A DNA stretch of 64,000 bases from Desulfotignum sp. (GTDB lineage: Bacteria > Desulfobacterota > Desulfobacteria > Desulfobacterales > Desulfobacteraceae). Position numbers and translations under genes: made by a program. This document shows positions 39,484-48,962 of the stretch, piece after piece. How positions within the stretch are numbered: the stretch's first letter is position 1; every line of letters begins with the position of its first letter. The notes beneath the pieces are model-generated. The model was not told where the DNA came from and ran no database searches. It saw nothing but the letters and a program-made list of their open reading frames with translations. Where the stretch lies: NCBI GenBank assembly GCA_011389575.1, contig JAABUB010000005.1:1-64000 (forward strand), in the 5' to 3' direction.

Positions 39484-41783
39484 CTTATACCAACCTTTTG
39501 ATCATGTACCTGCACCCCTAAAGAAGCAAGCTTTTGTCTGATTTTGTCCGCGGTTTTCCAATCCTGGTTCTGCCGGGCTTCAGTCCGCTGCCTGAGAAGA
39601 TGTTTCACATCAGTGGAATATTGTTTTTTTTTGCTGAAATCGCATACCTGCAGGATATTGTCCATATCCCTGAACCCATCCAGAAGCTGGTTTGCATCAG
39701 CAGAACTGACCCGGTTTCGGGTCACCAAAGCATTAATTTTCCTGACATTGGCCAGAAGCCCGGCTATGGCTACAGAAATTTTCAAATCATCTGCCAGGGC
39801 GGTTAAAATGCCGTGGCGGATATCATAGACCAGCTGGTCTGTTTCCCCGTTGGACATCCCCTCTGTCATATTCCCGGACCTGATTTTTTCCAGAATCGCA
39901 ATACACCGGTTGATTTTGGCCAGGGTTGACTTTGCATCGGCAAGTGCCCGAAAAGATAATACCAGGCCTCTGCGGTAATGACCGGACAGAAGCCAGAAAC
40001 GGATGGTTCTATCATCCCACCCCTGGTCTGCCAGGGTATCAAGGGTGATATCATCCATGGATTTTTTCCCCAGAGAACCGTCATATCTTACCGGGTTGCA
40101 ATGCAGCCATATATTGGCCAGCTGCTGTCCGCATGCAGCCCTGGCAATGGCCCGTTCATTTTCATGGTGGGGAAATACCAGTTCCCGGCTGCCGGTATGG
40201 ATGTCAAAAGGCACACCCAGACAGGCCATGGACATGGCAGCACATTGCAGGTGCAAAGAAGGCCTGACAGTGCCCCATTCCGTTTTCAGACCTATCCCAT
40301 GGCGCAGCTCGGACAGGCGGACCCGCTTGAACAAGGTAAAATCTCTGGGGTTGTGTTTTTCATATTCATCCAGGTCCACAGTGCTTCCCAGCCTGATTTT
40401 ATGGATATCCATCTTGGACAATTGTCCATATTCAGGGACACTGGAGATATCAAAGTACACGGAATGCAGTTTTTCATAAGCATGGCCCTGATTAAACAGT
40501 TTGCGGGTCAGATCACTCATATCAGCGAAGTGGTCTGATACTTTAGGGTACGCCTGGGCCTGTCGGATCCTGAGGCGCGCAAGGTCTTGGGCAAAAGCCT
40601 CTATATGGGGGGTGGTAAAATCCTTGAGGGAACAGCCGGCCTGTTTTGCACCCTGGATGGTGCGGTCATCATAATCGGTAATATTGACCACGTGGTTGAC
40701 ATCTATCTTATGAAAAGCCAGGTACCGTACCAGCAGGTCTGTGAAGACAAACCGTCTGAAACGCCCGGGATTCAGACGCTGGTATACAGTGGGACCACAG
40801 GTATAAATGGACACAGTGTCTGGTTTCAAGGGCTTGAACCGCTGTTTTTCCGCTGTAAGGCTGTTAAACAGGTTCAAATGTATTTTGTTTTTCACTGAGA
40901 ACAGCGGTGTGGACAGATATCTTTCCCCGGAATCAGGAAAAATAACCACCACCACCCCTTTTTGCATCTGCCGGGCCTCTTTTATGGCAGCAGCCATGGC
41001 AGCACCGGAACTCATACCCACAAACAGCCCTTCACTGGATGCCAGTTGCCGGGCCGTATCAAAAGCCAGGTCATCATCTATATACAGCACCTGATCCAAT
41101 CTTTTCTTATCAAAAATTTCCGGGGTATAGGATTCTTTCATATTCTTGAGCCCTTGAATCCCATGGCCCAAAAAGGGTTCGGCACAGACAATTCTGGTGC
41201 CGGGACTGTTTTCCTTAAAGTACCGGGAAAGCCCCATCAGGGTGCCTGACGTTCCCACTGTGGCCACCACACTGGATATTTTCTGATGTACCTGTGACAC
41301 GATTTCCGGAGCTGTGGTATGATAATGGGCCTGCCAGTTGGCATCGTTGTTATACTGGTCAGTGATAAAATACGTATCCGGATTTTCCCGGGCCAGGCGG
41401 TAGGCTTCTTCAATGGCACCATCCGAGCCCAGATGCCGGGGTGTCAGAATGATTTTTGCCCCCCGGGCCCGAAGAATGTTTTTGCGTTCCTCGCTGGCAT
41501 TCTCCGCCATGGTCAGCGCAAGATGATAGCCTTTCACCGCACATATCATGGCCAGGCCGATACCGGTATTGCCCGAAGTGGCTTCAATAACGGTTTTTTC
41601 TTTGGTGAGCTGGCCGGATGCCTCGCCTGCAGTGATCATGTAGAGGGCAGCCCGGTCCTTGACAGATCCTCCGGGATTCATGTATTCCAGTTTGGCCAGT
41701 ATCTTCACCCCGGGCACAGGATTCATCCGCACAATTTCCACAACCGGGGTGTTACCGATGGCATCTATGATGGAGTCTATCAT
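39480..41783 (-). CDS. Cysteine synthase (CysK) fused to cysteinyl-tRNA synthetase-like domain with degenerate signature motifs
   Basis: N-terminus NPGGSVKDRAALYMI, TSGNTGIGLAMI, GERYLSTPLF (CysK); C-terminus YTCGPTVYQRLNPGRFRRFVFTDLLVRYL...LHLQCAAMS...FPHHENERAIARA (CysRS fold). Confidence 0.93.
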   Translation of the reverse strand: MIDSIIDAIGNTPVVEIVRMNPVPGVKILAKLEYMNPGGSVKDRAALYMITAGEASGQLTKEKTVIEATSGNTGIGLAMICAVKGYHLALTMAENASEERKNILRARGAKIILTPRHLGSDGAIEEAYRLARENPDTYFITDQYNNDANWQAHYHTTAPEIVSQVHQKISSVVATVGTSGTLMGLSRYFKENSPGTRIVCAEPFLGHGIQGLKNMKESYTPEIFDKKRLDQVLYIDDDLAFDTARQLASSEGLFVGMSSGAAMAAAIKEARQMQKGVVVVIFPDSGERYLSTPLFSVKNKIHLNLFNSLTAEKQRFKPLKPDTVSIYTCGPTVYQRLNPGRFRRFVFTDLLVRYLAFHKIDVNHVVNITDYDDRTIQGAKQAGCSLKDFTTPHIEAFAQDLARLRIRQAQAYPKVSDHFADMSDLTRKLFNQGHAYEKLHSVYFDISSVPEYGQLSKMDIHKIRLGSTVDLDEYEKHNPRDFTLFKRVRLSELRHGIGLKTEWGTVRPSLHLQCAAMSMACLGVPFDIHTGSRELVFPHHENERAIARAACGQQLANIWLHCNPVRYDGSLGKKSMDDITLDTLADQGWDDRTIRFWLLSGHYRRGLVLSFRALADAKSTLAKINRCIAILEKIRSGNMTEGMSNGETDQLVYDIRHGILTALADDLKISVAIAGLLANVRKINALVTRNRVSSADANQLLDGFRDMDNILQVCDFSKKKQYSTDVKHLLRQRTEARQNQDWKTADKIRQKLASLGVQVHDQKVGIR

Positions 41784-41918
41784 GGGGGTCCTTTTAACAC
41801 GGGCATCCCGGGCTGGCCGATTTACAGGAAAAAGGCCGGATTCCGGCTTGACATTTACAACATAAGATGGCTTTATACAGTAATTTTAATGGTTGTGCAA
41901 TTGATTACTGGAAGCTCC

Positions 41919-44174
41919 ATGCGCTGTTTATTACCTCCCAAAAACCTGATTTTGTCCTTCATATCTGTTTTGCTGTGTTTTTTTGTATGCCTGACAAGTA
42001 CAGGACAGGCAGTTGACCTGCCAAAAGATCCTGAAACCATTTCCTGGAATCTTTCAGCCATGATGGTCACTTATGATGACAAAAAAGATCTGTTCATTGC
42101 CGAGGACAATGTGGTCATTACCGGTGGAAAAACCCGCCTGGAAGCAGACTATGTTGAATTCTCAAATACAACCAGGGATGCTTTTGCCCAGGGAAATGTC
42201 AGGCTGATTTCCGGCGGAGATGTCATTTCCTGCAATGCCATGGAGATCAACCTTGCCTCCCAGACAGGATATATTCACAAAGGCACCATTTTTATCCAGA
42301 AAAACCATTTTTATATCCATGGTGAAAATATCCGCAAGACCGGCAAGATCACATACACTGCCCGGAAAGCATCCATCACCTCTTGTGCGGGTGACACCCC
42401 GGACTGGAAAATCACCGGCACAGATGTCAAAGTGACCATTGAAGGTTACGGATCGGCCAGAGACGCGACCCTGTGGGCAAAAAACATGCCGGCCCTGTAT
42501 GCGCCTTTTCTCACATTTCCGGTGAAAACCAAACGCCAGACCGGTTTTCTCACCCCCAGAGTTTCTTCTTCCGACCGTTTGGGATTTGTATATGAACAGC
42601 CGTTTTTCTGGTCCATTTCCCCCAGCACTGATGCCACTTTGTATGCAGGGTATCTGTCGGACCGGGGCCCCAAAATTGCCGGGGAATACCGATATCTGTC
42701 CGATGCCCGGTCCAAGGGCCTGTGGCGCCTGGATTTTTTTTCCGATGACAAAATCGATGACGGAACTGATGCCACCAAAGATTACCGGTTCGATACCACC
42801 CCTGTGAGAACCAAGACAGACCGCTACTGGCTGCGCATGAAAACAGACCAGGCACTGCCCAATGATTTTTTTGCCAAACTGGATGTGGATGTTGTGTCTG
42901 ATGCTGATTACCTGCTGGAGTTTAAAGACGGGCTTACCGGATATGACAATACCAACCAGATGTTTCAAGAGCAGTTTGGAAGGGGTCTGGATGAATATGA
43001 TGACACCATCAGAAAAAACAGTGTGATCATTGACCGTACCTGGTCCCAGCACGCCCTGATAACCAGGGCCCTGTGGTATGATGATGTCATTGCCAGGCGC
43101 AGCAATACCCTGGATACCACCCTGCAGACCCTTCCGGGTGTGGAATTTGATGCCGTCCGCCAGCAGATAGGGTCCACTGATATTTATTATTCCCTGGAAT
43201 CCGGGTTCACCTCTTTTTTCCGCCAGGATACCATAAACACGGCTGCTTCCCATCAGACAGATGCCAAAGTCAATGGACAACGTATGATTGTAAATCCCAG
43301 GTTTTTTTATCCCATGAAACTGGGAAAATCACTGGCTTTCCAGCCGTTTGTCGGTGTACATGCGACCGCCTACCATACAGACAGTTTTGTGGATATCAAC
43401 AAAGACGATGACAGTCTCAGATTCCGGGGAATCTATGATCTGGGCACAGATATTTCCACCCGGTTGAACCGGGTTTTCACAGTGAATTCCGGATTTGCCG
43501 ACAAAATCCAGCACCAGGTGACCCCGGCACTGGGGTACCGTTTTTTACCCCGGGTGGACCAGAAAGATCTGCCCTATTTTGATTCCCTGGATGACATCAA
43601 AAAAGAAAACACACTCACCTGGTCCTTGACCAACCGGTTTACCGCAAAAAAAACCATTGCCGGACAGGATCAGACCTTTGAAAACCAATACCGGGAACTG
43701 GGATGGATAAAATTCTTCCAGGACTATGATATCAAAAATGAGCGGGATGGCGCTGATGCCGAAGGCAGGCCCTGGTCTGATATCCAGATGGAAGCAAGAA
43801 TCTTTCCTTTTTCTTTTTTGGCATTGCATACAGATGTGGCATGGTCCCCTTACACCTATGATTTCACCATCCTGAATATTGATACCACTGTGACAGACAA
43901 AAGAGGGGATGCCGTCACCACAGCCTACAGATATACCAAAGACAAAACAGAATATTGGTATACCAGATTCAAGGCACAGATTACCCCGGTTTTGTCTGCC
44001 TATTATTCCTTTGAACTGGATCTTGCCCGTGAAAATACCATTGAAACCCGCACCGGTATCATCCTGGATGAAGCCTGCTGGGTTATGGGCCTGGAATTCA
44101 AGGAGTCAGATACAGACAGACGGATCGCCTTCATGATTACCTTGAAGGGAATTGGAGAATTCAGCACCCGATGA
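41919..44174 (+). CDS. lptD: LPS-assembly protein LptD
   Basis: N-terminal OstA-like domain (ISWNLSAMMVTYDDKKDLFIAEDNVVITGGKTRLEADYVEF), then LPALYAPFLTFPVKTKRQTGFLTPRVSSSDRLGF; start placed at 41919. Confidence 0.9.
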   Translation: MRCLLPPKNLILSFISVLLCFFVCLTSTGQAVDLPKDPETISWNLSAMMVTYDDKKDLFIAEDNVVITGGKTRLEADYVEFSNTTRDAFAQGNVRLISGGDVISCNAMEINLASQTGYIHKGTIFIQKNHFYIHGENIRKTGKITYTARKASITSCAGDTPDWKITGTDVKVTIEGYGSARDATLWAKNMPALYAPFLTFPVKTKRQTGFLTPRVSSSDRLGFVYEQPFFWSISPSTDATLYAGYLSDRGPKIAGEYRYLSDARSKGLWRLDFFSDDKIDDGTDATKDYRFDTTPVRTKTDRYWLRMKTDQALPNDFFAKLDVDVVSDADYLLEFKDGLTGYDNTNQMFQEQFGRGLDEYDDTIRKNSVIIDRTWSQHALITRALWYDDVIARRSNTLDTTLQTLPGVEFDAVRQQIGSTDIYYSLESGFTSFFRQDTINTAASHQTDAKVNGQRMIVNPRFFYPMKLGKSLAFQPFVGVHATAYHTDSFVDINKDDDSLRFRGIYDLGTDISTRLNRVFTVNSGFADKIQHQVTPALGYRFLPRVDQKDLPYFDSLDDIKKENTLTWSLTNRFTAKKTIAGQDQTFENQYRELGWIKFFQDYDIKNERDGADAEGRPWSDIQMEARIFPFSFLALHTDVAWSPYTYDFTILNIDTTVTDKRGDAVTTAYRYTKDKTEYWYTRFKAQITPVLSAYYSFELDLARENTIETRTGIILDEACWVMGLEFKESDTDRRIAFMITLKGIGEFSTR

Positions 44175-44695
44175 CACAATCCTTTCACTGGTTTGCCCTT
44201 TTGAGCAGGAGCAATTTTGAGCAGATGGTCTTTGACCAGGTTACCAGAAAAAAAATTACTGCGTTTTTGCCCAAAACCAGAAAACTCAGCCGTCGCAAAG
44301 ACCGCAAACGTATCATTGAAGTTCCCTTGTTTCCCGGATATCTGTTTGTCAGATCCTGCTTTGACTCTTCCCATCAGCTCAGCATTTTAAAAACACTGGG
44401 GGCCGTCCGGATACTGGGAAATACCCAGGGTCCCACACCCATACCAGACACCCAGATTCAGTCCCTTAAAATCATGACCTCAGCAGGTACGGACCTGATT
44501 ACCGGATCGTGCATCCAGTTGCAGAAAGGAGATCCGGTCATGGTGGTGGAAGGCCCGATGGCAGGCCTGAAAGGCGAATTTTTTCAGCATAAGGGACAGG
44601 GACGGGTGATTATTAAAGTCACGCTGCTCGGTCAGTATGCCGGGGTTGAGATAGATCGTGACAATGTTGAAAAAATACCGGCATTATTGTCATAA
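44171..44695 (+). CDS. NusG-like (RfaH/UpxY-type) transcription antiterminator paralog
   Basis: HWFALLSRSNFEQMVFDQV (NGN), PLFPGYLFVRSCFD, KOW QKGDPVMVVEGPMAGLKGEF. Confidence 0.92.
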   Translation: MTQSFHWFALLSRSNFEQMVFDQVTRKKITAFLPKTRKLSRRKDRKRIIEVPLFPGYLFVRSCFDSSHQLSILKTLGAVRILGNTQGPTPIPDTQIQSLKIMTSAGTDLITGSCIQLQKGDPVMVVEGPMAGLKGEFFQHKGQGRVIIKVTLLGQYAGVEIDRDNVEKIPALLS

Positions 44696-44773
44696 CTCCT
44701 TGACTTTTTATAAATTTTTAAATAAACCCTTTCAACATGACACGCTGTTTCTTACAAAAATTATAGAGGATGT

Positions 44774-45049
44774 ATGAACAAACTTGAATTGATTTCTACA
44801 TTAAAAGACCGCACCGACCTGACCAAGACAGAAGCTGCAGAGGTGATAAAAATCTTTTTTGATTCTCTTTCCCGGGCCTTTATAGAAGGAGAACGGGTTG
44901 AAATCAGGGGATTTTGCAGTTTTCACATCAAAGAATACAAAAGCTATGTGGGCAGAAATCCCAAAACAGGAGAAAAAGTGAAGATTCCTCCCAAGCGGCT
45001 GCCTTTTTTCAAATGCGGAAAAGAACTTAAAGAACGGGTCGACTACTAG
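44774..45049 (+). CDS. HU/IHF-family DNA-binding protein
   Basis: MNKLELISTLKDRTDLTKTEAAEVIKIFFDSL...RGFCSFHIKEYKSYVGRNPKTGEKVKIPPKRLPFFKCGKELKERV. Confidence 0.95.
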   Translation: MNKLELISTLKDRTDLTKTEAAEVIKIFFDSLSRAFIEGERVEIRGFCSFHIKEYKSYVGRNPKTGEKVKIPPKRLPFFKCGKELKERVDY

Positions 45050-45053
45050 TTTT

Positions 45054-46100
45054 ATGCCCCCCAAAGATACCGATTTTTCACCGGCAGTATCTGAACTGAA
45101 CCAGATTATTGACAACAAAAAAATTCCCAGTGCCATGTTGTTCACCGGCAGGCCGGGAGCCGGCAGAAAACAGGCTGCCTTCAGGTTTGCAAAGGCCCTC
45201 AATTGTGCATCAGACAGGCATCCTCCCTGCAACCGGTGCCGGTCCTGTAAAAAAATTGACAGCCGGATGCATCCGGACATGGTGCTTGTGGATCTGCCGG
45301 ATAAAAAAAAGGTTATCACCATTTCCCAGATCAGGGAAATGGAGGCATTGATTGCTGCAAGATCCAATGAGGCCAGATACCGCATGGTATTGATATCCCA
45401 TGCCGATCATATGAACATCCAGGCCCAGAATGCACTGCTCAAGGCTTTGGAAGAACCTGCTAAAGGTACTTTTTTTATACTCATCGCCCGGGATGCGGCA
45501 ACACTGTTACCTACCATCAAATCCCGGGTCCGCCTGCTGCAGTTCAGGCCCATAACCGGTGCTGCTCTGACAGACCATCTGTGCACATCCTTTTCAGCCG
45601 AGCCCCGGGCCGCCCGCATTGCTGCGGCCACAGCCGGATCAGATCTCGATCTGGCGTTGACACTTTTAAACATACAAAACAGGCCGGATCGGGCAGATAC
45701 AAAAACAAGCCAGGCTGCACCTGCGCCAAAAATGGACTGGCAGGCAGGCCGCGCCTGGATAATCCAGCAGCTTTTTGGCTTGATATCCGGAACATCTGCT
45801 GCCAGAATACAAAATGCATTGTATTTTTCCTGGCAGTTGGGCCTGGATACAGAGCGCATTATGCCGGGACTGGCTGTCATGAGAACCTTTTTCAGAGATT
45901 TATGTATTTTCAGGCATGCGCCTGAAAAAATAGTTAACCTTGATTTTTTGGCTGTTTTTGAAGATATTGGTCCCCATATTGATGACAGCCAATGTCTCAC
46001 CTGGATGACCGCCCTGCATGAAACAGAGCAGCGCATGGATTCCAACAGCTCTGTACGCATGTCCATGGATCGGTTTTTTTTGCGTATAATGCAGATATGA
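45054..46100 (+). CDS. holB: DNA polymerase III subunit delta'
   Basis: AMLFTGRPGAGRKQAAFRFAKALNC, CNRCRSCKKI, SHADHMNIQAQNALLKALEEP. Confidence 0.92.
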   Translation: MPPKDTDFSPAVSELNQIIDNKKIPSAMLFTGRPGAGRKQAAFRFAKALNCASDRHPPCNRCRSCKKIDSRMHPDMVLVDLPDKKKVITISQIREMEALIAARSNEARYRMVLISHADHMNIQAQNALLKALEEPAKGTFFILIARDAATLLPTIKSRVRLLQFRPITGAALTDHLCTSFSAEPRAARIAAATAGSDLDLALTLLNIQNRPDRADTKTSQAAPAPKMDWQAGRAWIIQQLFGLISGTSAARIQNALYFSWQLGLDTERIMPGLAVMRTFFRDLCIFRHAPEKIVNLDFLAVFEDIGPHIDDSQCLTWMTALHETEQRMDSNSSVRMSMDRFFLRIMQI

Positions 46101-46113
46101 GGATTACAAGCCC

Positions 46114-46902
46114 ATGATAAACGTGGCAGGTGTTAAATTCAAAACAGCCGGCAAAATTTATGATTTTGACAGCCAGGCCTTTGCCCTTGCAGAAGGTGAC
46201 CGGGTGATTGTTGAAACAGAACAGGGCCAGGGATTCGGCATTGTTGCAAGACCCCCTAAAGAAAAACAGGAAAACAGCAAAAACTTCAAGCAGATTATCC
46301 GGATTGCCACCCCGGATGACTTTATCAAACGCCAGGAACTCATGGCTTTGGAACAAGAGGCCCATGCATTCTGCAATGCCTGCATCAGTGATCTGGGACT
46401 GCTCATGAATCTTTTTTGTGTGGAAAGTACCTTTGACCGGAACAAACTGACCTTTTTTTATACAGCAGACGGCAGAATTGATTTCAGACAATTGATCAAA
46501 CTGCTGGTCAAAGAATACAACATCCGCATTGAAATGCGCCAGGTGGGCATCAGAAACCTGTCCAAACACTGCGGGGGCATCGGCAAATGCGGAAGGGAAT
46601 TCTGCTGTTCCTCGTTTATGCATACATTTGAACCAATTTCCATAAAAATGGCCAAAGAACAGGGACTGTCGCTGAACCCCACAAAGATATCCGGCGTCTG
46701 CGGCCGGCTCATGTGCTGCCTTACCTTTGAAAACCAGACATACCAGCATCTGAAAAAAAAGATGCCCAGGCTGGGCAAAACCATTGCCCTGGAACAGGGC
46801 ACAGGAAAAGTGGTACGCCAGAACATCCTCAAACAAAGCATTACTGTGCGGTTAGAGGACAGAACAGAAATAGAAACAAAGGTCTGTGAACTTAAATCAT
46901 GA
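46114..46902 (+). CDS. PSP1 domain / RicT-like protein
   Basis: RIEMRQVGIRNLSKHCGGIGKCGREFCCSSFM...LSLNPTKISGVCGRLMCCLTFE. Confidence 0.94.
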   Translation: MINVAGVKFKTAGKIYDFDSQAFALAEGDRVIVETEQGQGFGIVARPPKEKQENSKNFKQIIRIATPDDFIKRQELMALEQEAHAFCNACISDLGLLMNLFCVESTFDRNKLTFFYTADGRIDFRQLIKLLVKEYNIRIEMRQVGIRNLSKHCGGIGKCGREFCCSSFMHTFEPISIKMAKEQGLSLNPTKISGVCGRLMCCLTFENQTYQHLKKKMPRLGKTIALEQGTGKVVRQNILKQSITVRLEDRTEIETKVCELKS

Positions 46903-46961
46903 TGTGTTACAGATATCAAACAAAATTTGCTGTGCACAATACGCACTGATTAGGATACGAC

Positions 46962-48896
46962 ATGAAAACCAGAACCCAGTTTTTCACCACCCCCATATAT
47001 TATGTAAATGCCAAGCCCCATCTTGGCCATGCCTATACCACCATTGCAGCAGACGTAGCCACCCGGTTCAAGAAGATGGATGGCCATGAAACCTATTTTC
47101 TCACCGGCACGGATGAACACGGAGATAAAATTGTCCAGGCAGCCCAAAAACAAAACCAGACCCCAAAAGAATATGCCAATAAAATCAGCCGCCTGTTCCA
47201 GGACCTGTGGCCCAGGCTGTCTGTCCGAAATGACCAGTTCATTAGAACCACTGATCCGGCCCACATAAAAGTGGTAACAGACCTGCTCACAAAGATTCAT
47301 GAAAAAGGCGATATCTATTTTTCCAGCTATGAGGGCCAGTACTGCTTCGGGTGTGAGCGCTTTTACCAGGACAGAGAACTTGTGGACGGCAAATGTCCGG
47401 ACCATGGGGTTGCACCGTCCACCATCAAAGAATCCAATTATTTTTTTAAAATGGGACAGTACCAGGACTGGCTCATTGACCACATCAAAACCCACCCGGG
47501 ATTCATCCATCCCGGTCAGTATGAAACCGAACTGCTGTCATTTTTAAAGGAGCCTCTGGAAGATCTTTGCATCTCCCGGCCCAAATCCCGTCTCACCTGG
47601 GGCATCACCCTTCCCTTTGACCACGATTATGTCACCTATGTCTGGTTTGACGCTTTAGTGAACTACATTTCCGCTTTGGGATACCCGGACGGGGCGTTGT
47701 TCAAAAAATTCTGGCCCTGTGCCCGGCATTTTGTGGCCAAAGACATCATCAAACCCCACGGCATATACTGGCCCATCATGCTCAAGGCAGCGGGCATAGA
47801 TATTTATGCAGGCCTGAATGTCCACGGCTTCTGGAATGTCTCAGGCAGCAAAATGTCCAAAACCATCGGCAATGTCACAGACCCGGTGGCAGTCACTGAC
47901 CAGTACGGGGTGGATGCATTCCGGTATTTTCTGATGCGGGAAATGGTCTTTGGGCTGGATGCCAATTTTACTGAAGATGTGCTTGTGTCACGGATTAATG
48001 CAGACCTGGCCAATGACCTGGGAAATCTGTTTTCCCGGGTGCTGTCCATGAACTTCCGATATTTCAAAGGGGTTGTTCCAACCATGTTACCGGCAGCTGA
48101 TCTTTCTTTGGAAACTGATGCCTGCACAGCCATTCACAGTTTTCAAAAGGCCATGACCGGGTATGAATTTCACAAGGCCATAACTGCTGTGTGGCAGTTT
48201 ATTTCCTGTATGAACAAGTATATAGATACGCATGAACCCTGGCAACTGGCCAAAGATGCAGACAAAAAACCTTTGCTGTCTGCTGTTATCTGCAATCTGC
48301 TGGAAGGCCTTCGCACCGTGGCCTGCCTCATTTATCCGGTCATGCCCGACACCAGTAAAAAAATGCTGCCCGCCCTGGGCATCAAGATTCCTGAAAACGG
48401 ATTTTTCTCCCTGGATCGGATCCATATCTGGGGACAGATACAACCAGGCACCTGCCTTGCCAAACCGCAAATTCTGTTCCCCAGAATTGATGTACCCCGA
48501 AAAGAGGCTTCTGAACAGGAAAACCCTTCTGGAAAAAAAAAGAAACCACCGGTTGCAGCACCTGAACACAAACCCGAGATAACCATTGAGGACTTTGCAA
48601 AGATAGATCTGCGCACAGGCACCATCCTGGCAGCAGAAAAAATCGCCGGTTCAGACAAATTGTTAAAGCTGCAGGTGGACACAGGCAACCATACCCGTCA
48701 GATAGTCGCCGGTATTGGAAAATATTACGCCCCCGAAAATCTTGTGGAAAAACAGGTGGTGGTGGTGGCCAACCTCAAGCAGGCAACCCTGATGGGGGAA
48801 AAATCCCAAGGCATGGTCCTGGCTGCCGGCACAAAAAAAGAACTGATCCTGGCAGGATTTGATACACAGGTCCAACCGGGCAGTCCGATAAAATAA
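46962..48896 (+). CDS. metG: Methionine--tRNA ligase with C-terminal tRNA-binding domain
   Basis: FFTTPIYYVNAKPHLGHAYTTIAADV, SGSKMSKTIGN, C-terminal IDLRTGTILAAEKI...DKLLKLQVDTG. Confidence 0.97.
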   Translation: MKTRTQFFTTPIYYVNAKPHLGHAYTTIAADVATRFKKMDGHETYFLTGTDEHGDKIVQAAQKQNQTPKEYANKISRLFQDLWPRLSVRNDQFIRTTDPAHIKVVTDLLTKIHEKGDIYFSSYEGQYCFGCERFYQDRELVDGKCPDHGVAPSTIKESNYFFKMGQYQDWLIDHIKTHPGFIHPGQYETELLSFLKEPLEDLCISRPKSRLTWGITLPFDHDYVTYVWFDALVNYISALGYPDGALFKKFWPCARHFVAKDIIKPHGIYWPIMLKAAGIDIYAGLNVHGFWNVSGSKMSKTIGNVTDPVAVTDQYGVDAFRYFLMREMVFGLDANFTEDVLVSRINADLANDLGNLFSRVLSMNFRYFKGVVPTMLPAADLSLETDACTAIHSFQKAMTGYEFHKAITAVWQFISCMNKYIDTHEPWQLAKDADKKPLLSAVICNLLEGLRTVACLIYPVMPDTSKKMLPALGIKIPENGFFSLDRIHIWGQIQPGTCLAKPQILFPRIDVPRKEASEQENPSGKKKKPPVAAPEHKPEITIEDFAKIDLRTGTILAAEKIAGSDKLLKLQVDTGNHTRQIVAGIGKYYAPENLVEKQVVVVANLKQATLMGEKSQGMVLAAGTKKELILAGFDTQVQPGSPIK

Positions 48897-48962
48897 CAGC
48901 ACACACAAAACCGACAAAACAGGGCCTTTTGTCCGGGATTTACCAGGGAAAAAAACAAAACC

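Noticed and set aside
41319-41918. 600-nt N-terminal extension of the lptD ORF (951 aa as listed)
   Set aside because: Runs antisense over the cysK part of the fusion gene; the lptD signal sequence begins at 41919.
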